Shown here one piece after another: positions 5,102 to 12,404 of a stretch of DNA of 12,404 nt (its first letter is position 1; every line of letters begins with the position of its first letter). The stretch spans positions 1 to 12,404 of the forward strand of contig CAJJBS010000041.1 in assembly GCA_905182385.1 (NCBI GenBank), read 5' to 3'. The DNA is from Fidelibacterota bacterium TCS55. GTDB lineage: Bacteria; Fidelibacterota; Marinisomatia; Marinisomatales; TCS55. The translations under genes and the position numbers were made by a program. Under the pieces are notes generated by a model. That model searched no databases. It was not told where the DNA came from and worked only from the letters and a program-made list of their open reading frames with translations.

Positions 5102-7453
5102 ATGATAAAATTTACATCAAAATTGCTTTATATTTTTGCAAGCATAATTGTTTCTATTCAAGGATGTGATAACAATCCACAGAATATAGATCCAATCAAA
5201 GGCTTTGAATTAGTAGCCTTAAAACTAGAGAATGCAATTAATTATGAGATAAAAAGTAAAAATTTAAATGCTATCTCTATGGTTCTTGTGGATGATCAAA
5301 AAATTGCTTGGGCTAAAGGTTTTGGTTACGAAAATCCAGATAGTAAAATTAACGCGGATGCTAATACAGTTTATCGAGTTGGTTCAGTCTCTAAACTTTT
5401 TACAGATATGGCAATCATGCAACGAGTTGAAATAGGTGAGATTGATCTTGATAAGGCGATTCAAACTTACTTACCTAATTTCAAGCCAGATAACCCATAT
5501 AAAAAACCAATAACACTTAGACAAATGATGTCTCATAGATCTGGATTGCTTCGAGAACCACGTAAAGGAAATTATTTTACTGATGATGAGATTTCGTTAA
5601 AAACAACAGTTGAAAGCATTATTCCATCAAAATTGATTCACGAGCCTGAGAGTAAAACAAAATACTCAAATGCAGCTATTGCCGTTGTAGGCTACACTCT
5701 TGAATCTCTTTATAAAACTCCATATGTAGATTACATGCAAAAGCATATTCTTGAAAAAATTGGTATGAATAATAGCGCTTTTGCTCCAAATACAAAAATT
5801 AGAGCAAGACTAGCTAAAGCGACTATGTGGAGTTATGATGATAGAATTTTTTCAGCACCAACTTTTGAATTGGGAATGATACCTGCTGGAAGTTTATATG
5901 CACCAGTTACCGATCTTGCAAAATTTATGATGGTCCTTTTTGCGCAAGGAAAAGGACCTAAAGAGGTTGTAATAAAACCTGAAACTTTAAATAAAATGAT
6001 CTCGCCACAATTTGGAGGTGATAAAACACGCGGTTATGGTATTGGGTTTGGTTTATCAGAGCATGGAGGTTACCAAAAGATTGGGCACGGCGGGGCTATT
6101 TATGGTTTTTCAACTCAACTATATGCGATACCTGAAATTAAATATGGTGTTGCAACTTCTTCATCCGTTGATATATCCAATTCAATTACTACAAAGCTAT
6201 CTAACTATGCCTTAGATCTGATGTTAGCTAATAAAAATAATGAGCCCTTACCTGATTATATTAAAACTTCACAATTAGATGCTAAAATATCACAATCGTT
6301 AAAAGGCCATTATTCTAGAGGAAACTTATATGCCGATATTGAATTAAGAGGGCCTTCTACAGTTTTAGTAATAAATTCTTTAGAAGTTCCTCTAAAACAG
6401 AGCAGTAAAGGTATTATTTCAGATGGTCGTATAGACCAAGGTAGTTTTAAAATTCAAAAATCAGGAGAAGATATATTAGTAAATGGAAAATTATTTACTA
6501 AAAAAGTAAAACGTAAAAAAACTCAATTCCCCAATGAATGGAAAGGGTTAGTTGGTGAATATGGCTGGGATCATAATATTCTTTTTGTTTATGAAGATAT
6601 GGGAAGTCTATGGCTTTTAATGGAATGGATTGAGAAAAATCAATTATTACAAGTTAAAGATGATCTATTTGCATTTCCAGAAAATTCCAGAATGTATTAT
6701 GGAGAAAGATTAAAGTTTAAAAGAAATGCAGCTGGAGTTGCAACAGAGGTTGCAATTATTAATGGGCCAGTTTTTAAAAGGCGTGAAATTGGTGCTTCTA
6801 ATTCTGAAACATTTCGAATTGAACCTCTTAAACCAATAGAGGAATTAAGAGATATTGCCTTTAAAGCAAAGCCACCTAAAGAAAATCAAGATTTTTTATC
6901 TTCAGATTTAGTTGAATTAAAAAATATTGATAAAACAATTAATTATGATATTCGTTATGCAAGTACAAATAATTTTATGAGTAATAAATTTTATACTCGA
7001 GCAGAAGCTTATTTGCAACGACCTGCAGCCCAAGCACTAGGAAGAGTAAATAAAAAATTGAAAACCAAAGGTTATGGATTATTAATTCATGATGCATATC
7101 GCCCTTGGTATGTTACTAAAATGTTCTGGGATGCGACACCTCTTGATAAAAAAATATTTGTAGCCAATCCAGAAAATGGCTCCAGACATAATCGTGGATG
7201 TGCAATTGACCTAACACTTTATGATCTTAAATCTGGAAAAGTTATAGAAATGGTAGGAGGATATGATGAAATGACAGAGAGATCTTATCCAAATTATTAT
7301 GGAGGAACTACTGAGCAGAGATGGCACAGGAAATTATTACGTGAGGTTATGGAATCTGAAGGCTTTAATGTATATGAATTTGAGTGGTGGCATTTTGATT
7401 ACAAAGATTGGAAACAATATCCAATAAGCAACGATAGGTTTGAAGATTTATAA
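5102..7453 (+). CDS. Lipoprotein fusion: serine beta-lactamase/DD-peptidase domain plus VanX-type D-Ala-D-Ala dipeptidase
   Basis: This 783-residue protein has three parts. The N-terminal signal ends in SIQGC (C22), a probable lipobox, so it is likely membrane-anchored. Residues about 35-375 form a serine beta-lactamase/class C-type domain with S95-V-S-K98, Y188-S-N190 and H329-G-G331. About 390-600 is a beta-rich linker region I cannot assign, similar in position to the C-terminal domains of such hydrolases. About 600-783 is an M15 (VanX/DdpX) dipeptidase: R667 in DAYRP, zinc ligands H696 and D703 in SRHNRGCAID, and catalytic E761 with ligand H764 in EFEWWHFDY. The serine domain could act as carboxypeptidase, aminopeptidase or esterase, while VanX hydrolyses D-Ala-D-Ala. 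Both active sites look intact. It is followed after 21 bases by the D-aminopeptidase gene, supporting a role in D-amino-acid peptide breakdown. Confidence 0.93.
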   Translation: MIKFTSKLLYIFASIIVSIQGCDNNPQNIDPIKGFELVALKLENAINYEIKSKNLNAISMVLVDDQKIAWAKGFGYENPDSKINADANTVYRVGSVSKLFTDMAIMQRVEIGEIDLDKAIQTYLPNFKPDNPYKKPITLRQMMSHRSGLLREPRKGNYFTDDEISLKTTVESIIPSKLIHEPESKTKYSNAAIAVVGYTLESLYKTPYVDYMQKHILEKIGMNNSAFAPNTKIRARLAKATMWSYDDRIFSAPTFELGMIPAGSLYAPVTDLAKFMMVLFAQGKGPKEVVIKPETLNKMISPQFGGDKTRGYGIGFGLSEHGGYQKIGHGGAIYGFSTQLYAIPEIKYGVATSSSVDISNSITTKLSNYALDLMLANKNNEPLPDYIKTSQLDAKISQSLKGHYSRGNLYADIELRGPSTVLVINSLEVPLKQSSKGIISDGRIDQGSFKIQKSGEDILVNGKLFTKKVKRKKTQFPNEWKGLVGEYGWDHNILFVYEDMGSLWLLMEWIEKNQLLQVKDDLFAFPENSRMYYGERLKFKRNAAGVATEVAIINGPVFKRREIGASNSETFRIEPLKPIEELRDIAFKAKPPKENQDFLSSDLVELKNIDKTINYDIRYASTNNFMSNKFYTRAEAYLQRPAAQALGRVNKKLKTKGYGLLIHDAYRPWYVTKMFWDATPLDKKIFVANPENGSRHNRGCAIDLTLYDLKSGKVIEMVGGYDEMTERSYPNYYGGTTEQRWHRKLLREVMESEGFNVYEFEWWHFDYKDWKQYPISNDRFEDL

Positions 7454-7474
7454 ATTTAATATTAGGAGAGAAGA

Positions 7475-8365
7475 ATGAAGCCTTTAACTAAATGGATACT
7501 AATACTAAGTATAATTACGGGGCTATGGTCACAAGATAAGAAAATATTTATCTCTGCTGATCTAGAAGGAGTAGTTGGAGTAGTTACTGGGGAGCAACTT
7601 GGCCCAGGAGGGTTTGAATATAATCGTTTCCGTGAATTTATGACGGCTGAAGTAAATGCAGCTATAAAAGCAGCTAAGTCTGCTGGGGCAACAGAAATAC
7701 TTGTTGCGGATTCACATGGGAATGGGCAAAATTTATTAATTGAAAAACTACCGAAAGATGTAAAATTAATTAGATCTTGGCCACGTCCATTAGGTATGAT
7801 GGAAGGAATAGATAGTAGTTTTGATGGAGTAATTTTTACAGGCTATCATGCTAGTACAGATAATCTACAAGGGGTCAGAGCGCATACATTCTCTAGCGCT
7901 ACACTTACATCTCTTAAAGTGAATGGAAAAGTAATGACAGAAGGTTCTTGGAATGCTGCAGTTGCTGGTGAATTTGGTGTTCCCGTTATTATGATTTCAG
8001 GAGATGATGCTGCTGTTAATGAAGTTAAATCATTAATTGGAAATGTCGAGGGTGCCATCGTTAAAGAAAATATTAGTTTCCATTCAGCTAAGTCACTTCA
8101 TCCAGAAGCTGCATATGATTTAATTGCAGAAAAAACATTATATGCTGTAAAAAATATTAAAAAGTATAAACCTTATAAGATTAAAGGGCCTATAAAGGTT
8201 TTAGTGACTTTTAAAAATTATCAACCTTCACAAATTCTTTCTTATTTAAAAATGTTTAAACGAATTGATTCTCATACGATTGAGTTTAAGGCAAAAGATA
8301 TGATTGAAGCTTCTCACATTATAAGGGTAGTTTTAGATTATAAAGGCGGGAGCACTATTCCTTAA
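7475..8365 (+). CDS. dppA: Secreted M55 D-aminopeptidase, DppA type
   Basis: The protein (296 aa) aligns from memory with B. subtilis DppA, a zinc D-aminopeptidase that releases N-terminal D-Ala from peptides such as D-Ala-D-Ala. Predicted metal ligands are D29 and E31 in ISADLEG, H81 in VADSHG, H125 in TGYHAS and E156 in MTEGSWNA. H137 in VRAHTF is the likely catalytic His. KAKDMIEA near the C-terminus is also conserved. Unlike the Bacillus enzyme it starts with a Sec signal (MKPLTKWILILSIITGLWS) probably cleaved before Q20, so it works outside the cytoplasm. A strong AGGAGA ribosome-binding site precedes the ATG. The gene follows the VanX fusion and is presumably in the same operon. Its 3' end meets the convergent hydrolase gene with three bases between stop codons. 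Confidence 0.93.
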   Translation: MKPLTKWILILSIITGLWSQDKKIFISADLEGVVGVVTGEQLGPGGFEYNRFREFMTAEVNAAIKAAKSAGATEILVADSHGNGQNLLIEKLPKDVKLIRSWPRPLGMMEGIDSSFDGVIFTGYHASTDNLQGVRAHTFSSATLTSLKVNGKVMTEGSWNAAVAGEFGVPVIMISGDDAAVNEVKSLIGNVEGAIVKENISFHSAKSLHPEAAYDLIAEKTLYAVKNIKKYKPYKIKGPIKVLVTFKNYQPSQILSYLKMFKRIDSHTIEFKAKDMIEASHIIRVVLDYKGGSTIP

Positions 8366-8366
8366 A

Positions 8367-8382
8367 TATTAGTTTTCTAATA
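8367..8382. other. Small stem-loop at the convergent gene ends
   Basis: TATTAG (8367-8372) pairs with CTAATA (8377-8382) around TTTT. It begins just after the dppA stop and overlaps the last codons of the opposing gene. It is short, AT-only apart from one G-C pair, and lacks a T-run, so it is at most a weak bidirectional terminator. Confidence 0.25.
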
Positions 8383-9322
8383 AATGCTTACTCATGAATT
8401 CTTGGGCGAATTGAAATGCTTCCTGGCGAGTTTTTGAGTTTCCACCCATAGTAGGCCCTTTGCCTGCGCATAAAGCTAAACCAATTTTTTGTAGAAGAGG
8501 TGTTGTCATTGGAATATTTAGAAAGTTCATGAGGACAGCTCCATCAGAACGAATTTTAAAACGGCAGTTTACAGTTTTGTAAGCTTTTTCTTTAATTACT
8601 ACAGGTGAATCTCTATCGAAAGAATGGTGAGATTCAGGATAGACGGTTAAACCAATATTAGCACCAGTCTCTTTCATCTTTGGAACTAGTTCTTCGCAGG
8701 CTTTAGCTGGAACCCAATTATCTAATTCTCCGATTAAAATATGCATGGGTGCATTAGTAAAACGAAGAACTTCAGGCTGAGCTATACAAGGGGGATAAAT
8801 TGCAAGGTGAGCTGCAAATTTTAATTTTGGATTTATTTTTTCAATTAGTGGAAGCCATCCAGAAAATAAAGCAACGCCTCCTCCAAGACTCCAACCTGTT
8901 ATAGCTATTTTTTCTTTATCAATTGTAGGATGTTTAGAAAGGATTTCAAGAGCTTTAAAAGCATCTAAAACCATCATTGCTGTTGTAACTTGAATCTGAG
9001 AGCCTACAGTTGATTTTATGCCACGACTAGAAAAGCTTTGAAGTTCAAAAGTAGCAATCCCCATACTTCTGTACATATCCATATATTCTAAATGGTGTTC
9101 ACCCCAGTCTAAGCTACCAGCTACGCCAATAATTAAAGGAAAGGGACCGTTTCCTTCTGGAAGTTTCAACATACCACTTACTTCAGTTTTTTCAAGGTTT
9201 TCTAGATTAGTAATTATATTTTTAAAACTAAATGGACTCGCGCTATTTAATATTATTTTTTCTTGGCTAAATAGTATTAAAGATGATAAAATGAATATTA
9301 TATATTTAATAGATTTTTTCAT
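8369..9322 (-). CDS. Exported alpha/beta hydrolase, dienelactone hydrolase family
   Basis: This 317-residue serine hydrolase has the nucleophile S145 in GWSLGGG, Asp D201 in GELDNWVPA and His H233 in PESHHSFD, giving a complete catalytic triad. VSGMLKLPEG and the run HPTIDKEKIAITGWSLGG are typical of dienelactone hydrolase-like proteins. The N-terminus (MKKSIKYIIFILSSLILFS, then Q20) is a Sec signal, so it acts in the periplasm or outside. The substrate is unknown; an ester, lactone or acyl group on a scavenged molecule would fit its setting. It converges on the dppA operon with only three bases between stop codons and is divergent from the amidohydrolase gene across 70 bases. An AGGAG occurs about 20 bases before the ATG, too far for a normal ribosome-binding site. 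Confidence 0.88.
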   Translation of the reverse strand: MKKSIKYIIFILSSLILFSQEKIILNSASPFSFKNIITNLENLEKTEVSGMLKLPEGNGPFPLIIGVAGSLDWGEHHLEYMDMYRSMGIATFELQSFSSRGIKSTVGSQIQVTTAMMVLDAFKALEILSKHPTIDKEKIAITGWSLGGGVALFSGWLPLIEKINPKLKFAAHLAIYPPCIAQPEVLRFTNAPMHILIGELDNWVPAKACEELVPKMKETGANIGLTVYPESHHSFDRDSPVVIKEKAYKTVNCRFKIRSDGAVLMNFLNIPMTTPLLQKIGLALCAGKGPTMGGNSKTRQEAFQFAQEFMSKHLLEN

Positions 9323-9392
9323 AGAATTGATAATTAAGTTAGCTCCTAAATAATATTACACACATTATTATAATAATAAGTTTGAGGAAATT
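9323..9392. promoter_or_regulatory. 70-bp divergent intergenic region
   Basis: This gap separates the alpha/beta hydrolase and amidohydrolase starts, so it should hold both promoters. GAGGAA (9384-9389) is a clear ribosome-binding site for the ATG at 9393. The rest is AT-rich (TTATTATAATAATAAG), with several possible -10-like hexamers and no distinct -35. No clear operator-like repeat is seen. Confidence 0.35.
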
Positions 9393-12300
9393 ATGAAAAC
9401 TAATATTCTTATTTATGTATTGATTTTATTAAGCTTGACAATTGGTCGTGCAGAAAAACTATCATATGACGCCACTGAAGGAACTTTAATCAGTGTAGAT
9501 GTCTCTCCAGATGGTAAAAAAATTGCATTTGATTTATTGGGGCACATATATATTATGCCCATCAGTGGTGGTAAAGCAAAAGCAATAACCAATGGAACCT
9601 CATGGAATATGTTTCCACGTTATAGTCCTGATGGTAATAAACTAATGTTTACTTCAGATCGAAGTGGGAGTGATGATCTTTGGGTCTATGATTTAAAGAG
9701 TAAAGAGATATCTAATATTTCAAAAATGGAATTACCGGTACATCAAGGTACGTGGTCAAATGATGGAAGGCATGTTTTTGGAACGGCTCTTAATATGAAA
9801 GTTAGACATCCAGTCTATATGTTTAATATGTTTGGAGAGAAACAAGATATTATCCCTGCTGGATCTCGAACACCAGTAACACATTTTGAGATGCACCCCA
9901 GCAATGATTTAATTTATTTTGCTCAGGGTGATGGATCTTTATATAAGAGCGGAGATCGAATCAAAACTTTTAATATGAAAAATGGAAAAATTGAGGTTTA
10001 TATCGATAGGCCAGGAGGAGCATCTAATCCAACATTATCACCTGATGGGAAGCAACTTGCTTATACTCACCGTGATGATAGACAGACAGTTTTAGTTGTG
10101 CATGATTTAGAAACACGTGAACAGAAAGTGGTAAATAGAAAACTTGATTTTGACCGACAAGATAGTGGGAGTTTTTACGGTTCTTATACTAATATGAGCT
10201 GGCACCCAAATGGTCAAGAAATATTTATTTCGTATCAAGGAGGAATTCATGCGGTGAAAGTTCGCTCAGGAAAAGCACGCAAGGTTGAATTCTCAGCACT
10301 CGTTAATCGTGAGATAAAAGAAACGATTCGTTTTAAAGTTGATGTTCCACGATCAACAGCTACGACTCGAACTCATCGATGGTCAACAAAAATTCAAGGT
10401 GGGATCTTATATGAAGCCATGGGAGATCTATTTCTTCAAAAAGGATCAAAAAATAAAAATTTGACTAACTCTAAAGACCATGAAACTAACCCAGTATATG
10501 ACCCACGATCTAGAATGATTTATTTTGCTTCATGGAATGATAAAGATATGGGGGCCGTTTACAAGATGGCGGTGAATAATAATAAAAGAAAAAAAATAAC
10601 TGATGTTCCCAGTCAGTATGGCTCAATCGCAATATCTGAAAAAGGGCATATTGCTTACATTAGAGGCGGTGGATCATTAATTAATGGAAACCTTCTTGAA
10701 GGTCAAACTGATTATGAATTGGTTTTGAATTGGAAGGGCAAGGAAACGGAGTTAGCTGATATTACATGGAGCGGTAACCGTTATGCTAAACGACCTCCAA
10801 CTGTACTATTTGGGAGCGATGATAGGATTTATTATTCAGATTATGTGAAGGATGTACTTACAATTAAATCCATTACTTTAGATGGATTAGATGAAAAAGT
10901 GATCTATAAGTTTTCCAATGCAACTCGAGCTGTGATCTCTCCAAATATGAAATGGATTGCATTTAGAGAGTACCACCGCAGTTTTGTAACTCCATTTGAA
11001 TATGTGGGTAATCCTTTAACCGTAAGTGCTGCGGATAAAAAAGCATATACAAAAAGAGTTGATCAAGAGCATGATGGTGATTTTATGTCCTGGTCAAAAG
11101 ATGGGAAAACAATAGCATGGACTAGAGGTAAATATCATTATGAAAAAACACTTAATGATATTTTGAAAGAAAATAAGAAAATCTCGAAAACAGATCTTTC
11201 ATTTACATATTCAATATCTAAACCGAAAAGCGAGATTGCACTGATAAATGTTCGGGTTTTGACAATGGACAGAAATAAACTAGTTTTAGATAATGCTACT
11301 ATATTAATTAGAGAAGATGAAATTATTGATGTTGGTACATCCGTAAATATTCCAAAAAGTGCAAAAGTGTACGATCTAAAAGGACGCACAGTTATGCCGG
11401 GGATGTTTGATGCACATGGACATTATGGGAGTCCTATTTCATCACTTAATGTAATTGAACAAAATCTATATGGTCTTCAGGCTAATTTAGCTTATGGTGT
11501 AACAACTATGTATGATGTTTACGGTACAACTCAGAAAGATTTTTGGGTCTCTGACATGCTTCAAAGAGGTGACCTGGTTGGTCCAAGAATCTATTCAGTA
11601 GGAGATCCAATATTTGTTACGAAATACAGATCAAAAATGTATCGCCCGATCAAAAGTTTAGAAGATGCATTGGAACATGTAAAATTCAACAAAGATCATG
11701 GTGCTACCGCTGTAAAAGATTATTCAAATCATACTCGTGCAGCACGCCAATATTTGGCGGAAGCAAGTCGCCAATTGGGGATCAATATAATTAGTGAATC
11801 ATTTGGTAATCCTCAAATGAATATGACTCAGATAGTAGATGGATTTACGGGGCTTGAACACACCATGGGCCTTGAACCTATTTATGAGGATGTTATTCAA
11901 CTATTAAAGGCATCAAAATTAGGAATCACTCCAACGCTGGTTGTCGTCTACAATGGTCCTTCTGGAGAGACCTATTTCCATCAGACTGAGCGCTTATGGG
12001 AGGATGAGAAGTTATTGCAATTTTTTCGCAAAGATAAATTAATCCGATTAAGGCGACCTACTTTCTATTGGCCCGATGACCATTATTCAGTTCAGATGGG
12101 ACAAACATTGAAAAAACTTTATGATCGTGGAATTAAATTACATATGGGTGCACATGGTCAAATGATGGGTCTTGGAGCTCACTGGGAAATGGAATTATTT
12201 ACTCAAGGTGGATTTACAAATTATGATGCAATCGAGATTGCAACGATCAATGGTTTTACACATCACGGACTTGATCATATGCTAGGATCAATCGAGGTTG

Positions 12301-12404
12301 GAAAACTTGCCGATATGGTGATAATGAAAAAAAATCCATTAGACGATATACGCAATACACGGTCAATTGAGTATGTGATAAAAAATGGGGTATTATATAG
12401 TGGT
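9393..12404 (+). CDS. Secreted TolB/PD40 beta-propeller amidohydrolase, partial at 3' end
   Basis: The frame starts at ATG 9393 after GAGGAA and runs 1004 codons to the window edge without a stop; the last codons read KNGVLYSG, close to the usual end of this family. Residues 1-20 are a Sec signal. About 25-600 carry repeated PD40-type beta-propeller motifs (DVSPDGKKIAF, RYSPDGNKLMF, TLSPDGKQLAY, SWHPNGQEIFI, VISPNMKWIAF, SWSKDGKTIAW). From about 612 a metal-dependent amidohydrolase begins (ALINVRVLTMD). H675 and H677 (DAHGH), K775 (VKDYS), H823 (LEHTMG) and H921 (GAHGQ) are candidate metal or active-site residues. The second His and the final Asp of typical members appear replaced by E802 and H921. 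The last part has GKLADMVIMKKNPL. The protein probably hydrolyses a cyclic amide or peptide-like substrate outside the cytoplasm; the true substrate is unknown. Confidence 0.92.
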   Translation, partial: MKTNILIYVLILLSLTIGRAEKLSYDATEGTLISVDVSPDGKKIAFDLLGHIYIMPISGGKAKAITNGTSWNMFPRYSPDGNKLMFTSDRSGSDDLWVYDLKSKEISNISKMELPVHQGTWSNDGRHVFGTALNMKVRHPVYMFNMFGEKQDIIPAGSRTPVTHFEMHPSNDLIYFAQGDGSLYKSGDRIKTFNMKNGKIEVYIDRPGGASNPTLSPDGKQLAYTHRDDRQTVLVVHDLETREQKVVNRKLDFDRQDSGSFYGSYTNMSWHPNGQEIFISYQGGIHAVKVRSGKARKVEFSALVNREIKETIRFKVDVPRSTATTRTHRWSTKIQGGILYEAMGDLFLQKGSKNKNLTNSKDHETNPVYDPRSRMIYFASWNDKDMGAVYKMAVNNNKRKKITDVPSQYGSIAISEKGHIAYIRGGGSLINGNLLEGQTDYELVLNWKGKETELADITWSGNRYAKRPPTVLFGSDDRIYYSDYVKDVLTIKSITLDGLDEKVIYKFSNATRAVISPNMKWIAFREYHRSFVTPFEYVGNPLTVSAADKKAYTKRVDQEHDGDFMSWSKDGKTIAWTRGKYHYEKTLNDILKENKKISKTDLSFTYSISKPKSEIALINVRVLTMDRNKLVLDNATILIREDEIIDVGTSVNIPKSAKVYDLKGRTVMPGMFDAHGHYGSPISSLNVIEQNLYGLQANLAYGVTTMYDVYGTTQKDFWVSDMLQRGDLVGPRIYSVGDPIFVTKYRSKMYRPIKSLEDALEHVKFNKDHGATAVKDYSNHTRAARQYLAEASRQLGINIISESFGNPQMNMTQIVDGFTGLEHTMGLEPIYEDVIQLLKASKLGITPTLVVVYNGPSGETYFHQTERLWEDEKLLQFFRKDKLIRLRRPTFYWPDDHYSVQMGQTLKKLYDRGIKLHMGAHGQMMGLGAHWEMELFTQGGFTNYDAIEIATINGFTHHGLDHMLGSIEVGKLADMVIMKKNPLDDIRNTRSIEYVIKNGVLYSG

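Noticed and set aside
6012..6215. Plus-strand open frame inside the fusion gene
   Set aside because: Out-of-frame shadow of the beta-lactamase domain around its HGG motif.
7846..8058. Minus-strand open frame of 70 codons
   Set aside because: Antisense to the dppA metal-binding region; no independent support.
9377..9384. TAAGTTTG, matching the Bacteroidetes -7 promoter motif TAnnTTTG
   Set aside because: It ends 8 bases before the ATG and overlaps the ribosome-binding site, so a transcript starting from it would have almost no leader.
11138..11389. Minus-strand open frame of 83 codons with a hydrophobic look
   Set aside because: Antisense to the linker between propeller and amidohydrolase domains of a clearly coding frame; the composition is explained by the complementary strand.
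1..12404. CRISPR array, insertion sequence, integrase or toxin-antitoxin pair
   Set aside because: No regularly spaced repeats, transposase or integrase motifs, terminal inverted repeats or paired small toxin-like genes are visible.

Overview
The window is AT-rich DNA. Several secreted proteins have short Sec signal peptides in which Gln appears to be the first mature residue (LFS|QE, LWS|QD). One Tat substrate and one probable lipoprotein are also encoded. This style, together with family matches recalled from memory (a Flavobacterium-type glycosylasparaginase, a TolB-propeller amidohydrolase), suggests a Gram-negative marine member of the Bacteroidota/Marinimicrobia (FCB) group. That placement is inference: no rRNA or other taxonomic marker is present.

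Layout. Positions 1-775 are mostly non-coding. They hold the 3' end of a tRNA-like gene (T-arm and acceptor strand, 211-238) with no 5' half in view, a terminator-like nested hairpin (319-363), a strong bidirectional terminator (368-400) and a likely 39-residue Arg-rich small protein on the minus strand (422-541). A minus-strand pair follows: an enolase-superfamily enzyme of the hydroxyproline dehydratase/betaine epimerase type and, starting directly after its stop codon, an aldo/keto reductase. The pair has a recognisable promoter with a 12-bp palindrome over its -10 region. Next comes a second minus-strand pair, a NagZ-like GH3 glycosidase and a Tat-exported glycosylasparaginase. Divergent from it across 57 bp is a plus-strand pair: a lipoprotein that fuses a serine beta-lactamase/DD-peptidase domain to a VanX-type D-Ala-D-Ala dipeptidase, then a secreted M55 D-aminopeptidase (DppA type). 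An exported dienelactone-hydrolase-like protein converges on this pair. Divergent from that is a very long amidohydrolase with an N-terminal beta-propeller, which is still open at the right edge after 1004 codons.

How the genes may work together. Positions 3021-8365 look like a scavenging cluster for cell-wall peptides and amino sugars. The DD-peptidase-like and VanX domains could release and split D-Ala-D-Ala, DppA could trim D-aminoacyl peptides, and NagZ and the glycosylasparaginase could remove GlcNAc from sugar or Asn. The enolase/reductase pair would extend this to modified amino acids such as hydroxyproline or its betaine. The enzyme families are supported by motifs; the shared pathway is inference. 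The fused lipoprotein is the most unusual item in the window. No transporter, regulator, integrase, CRISPR array or defence system is visible.
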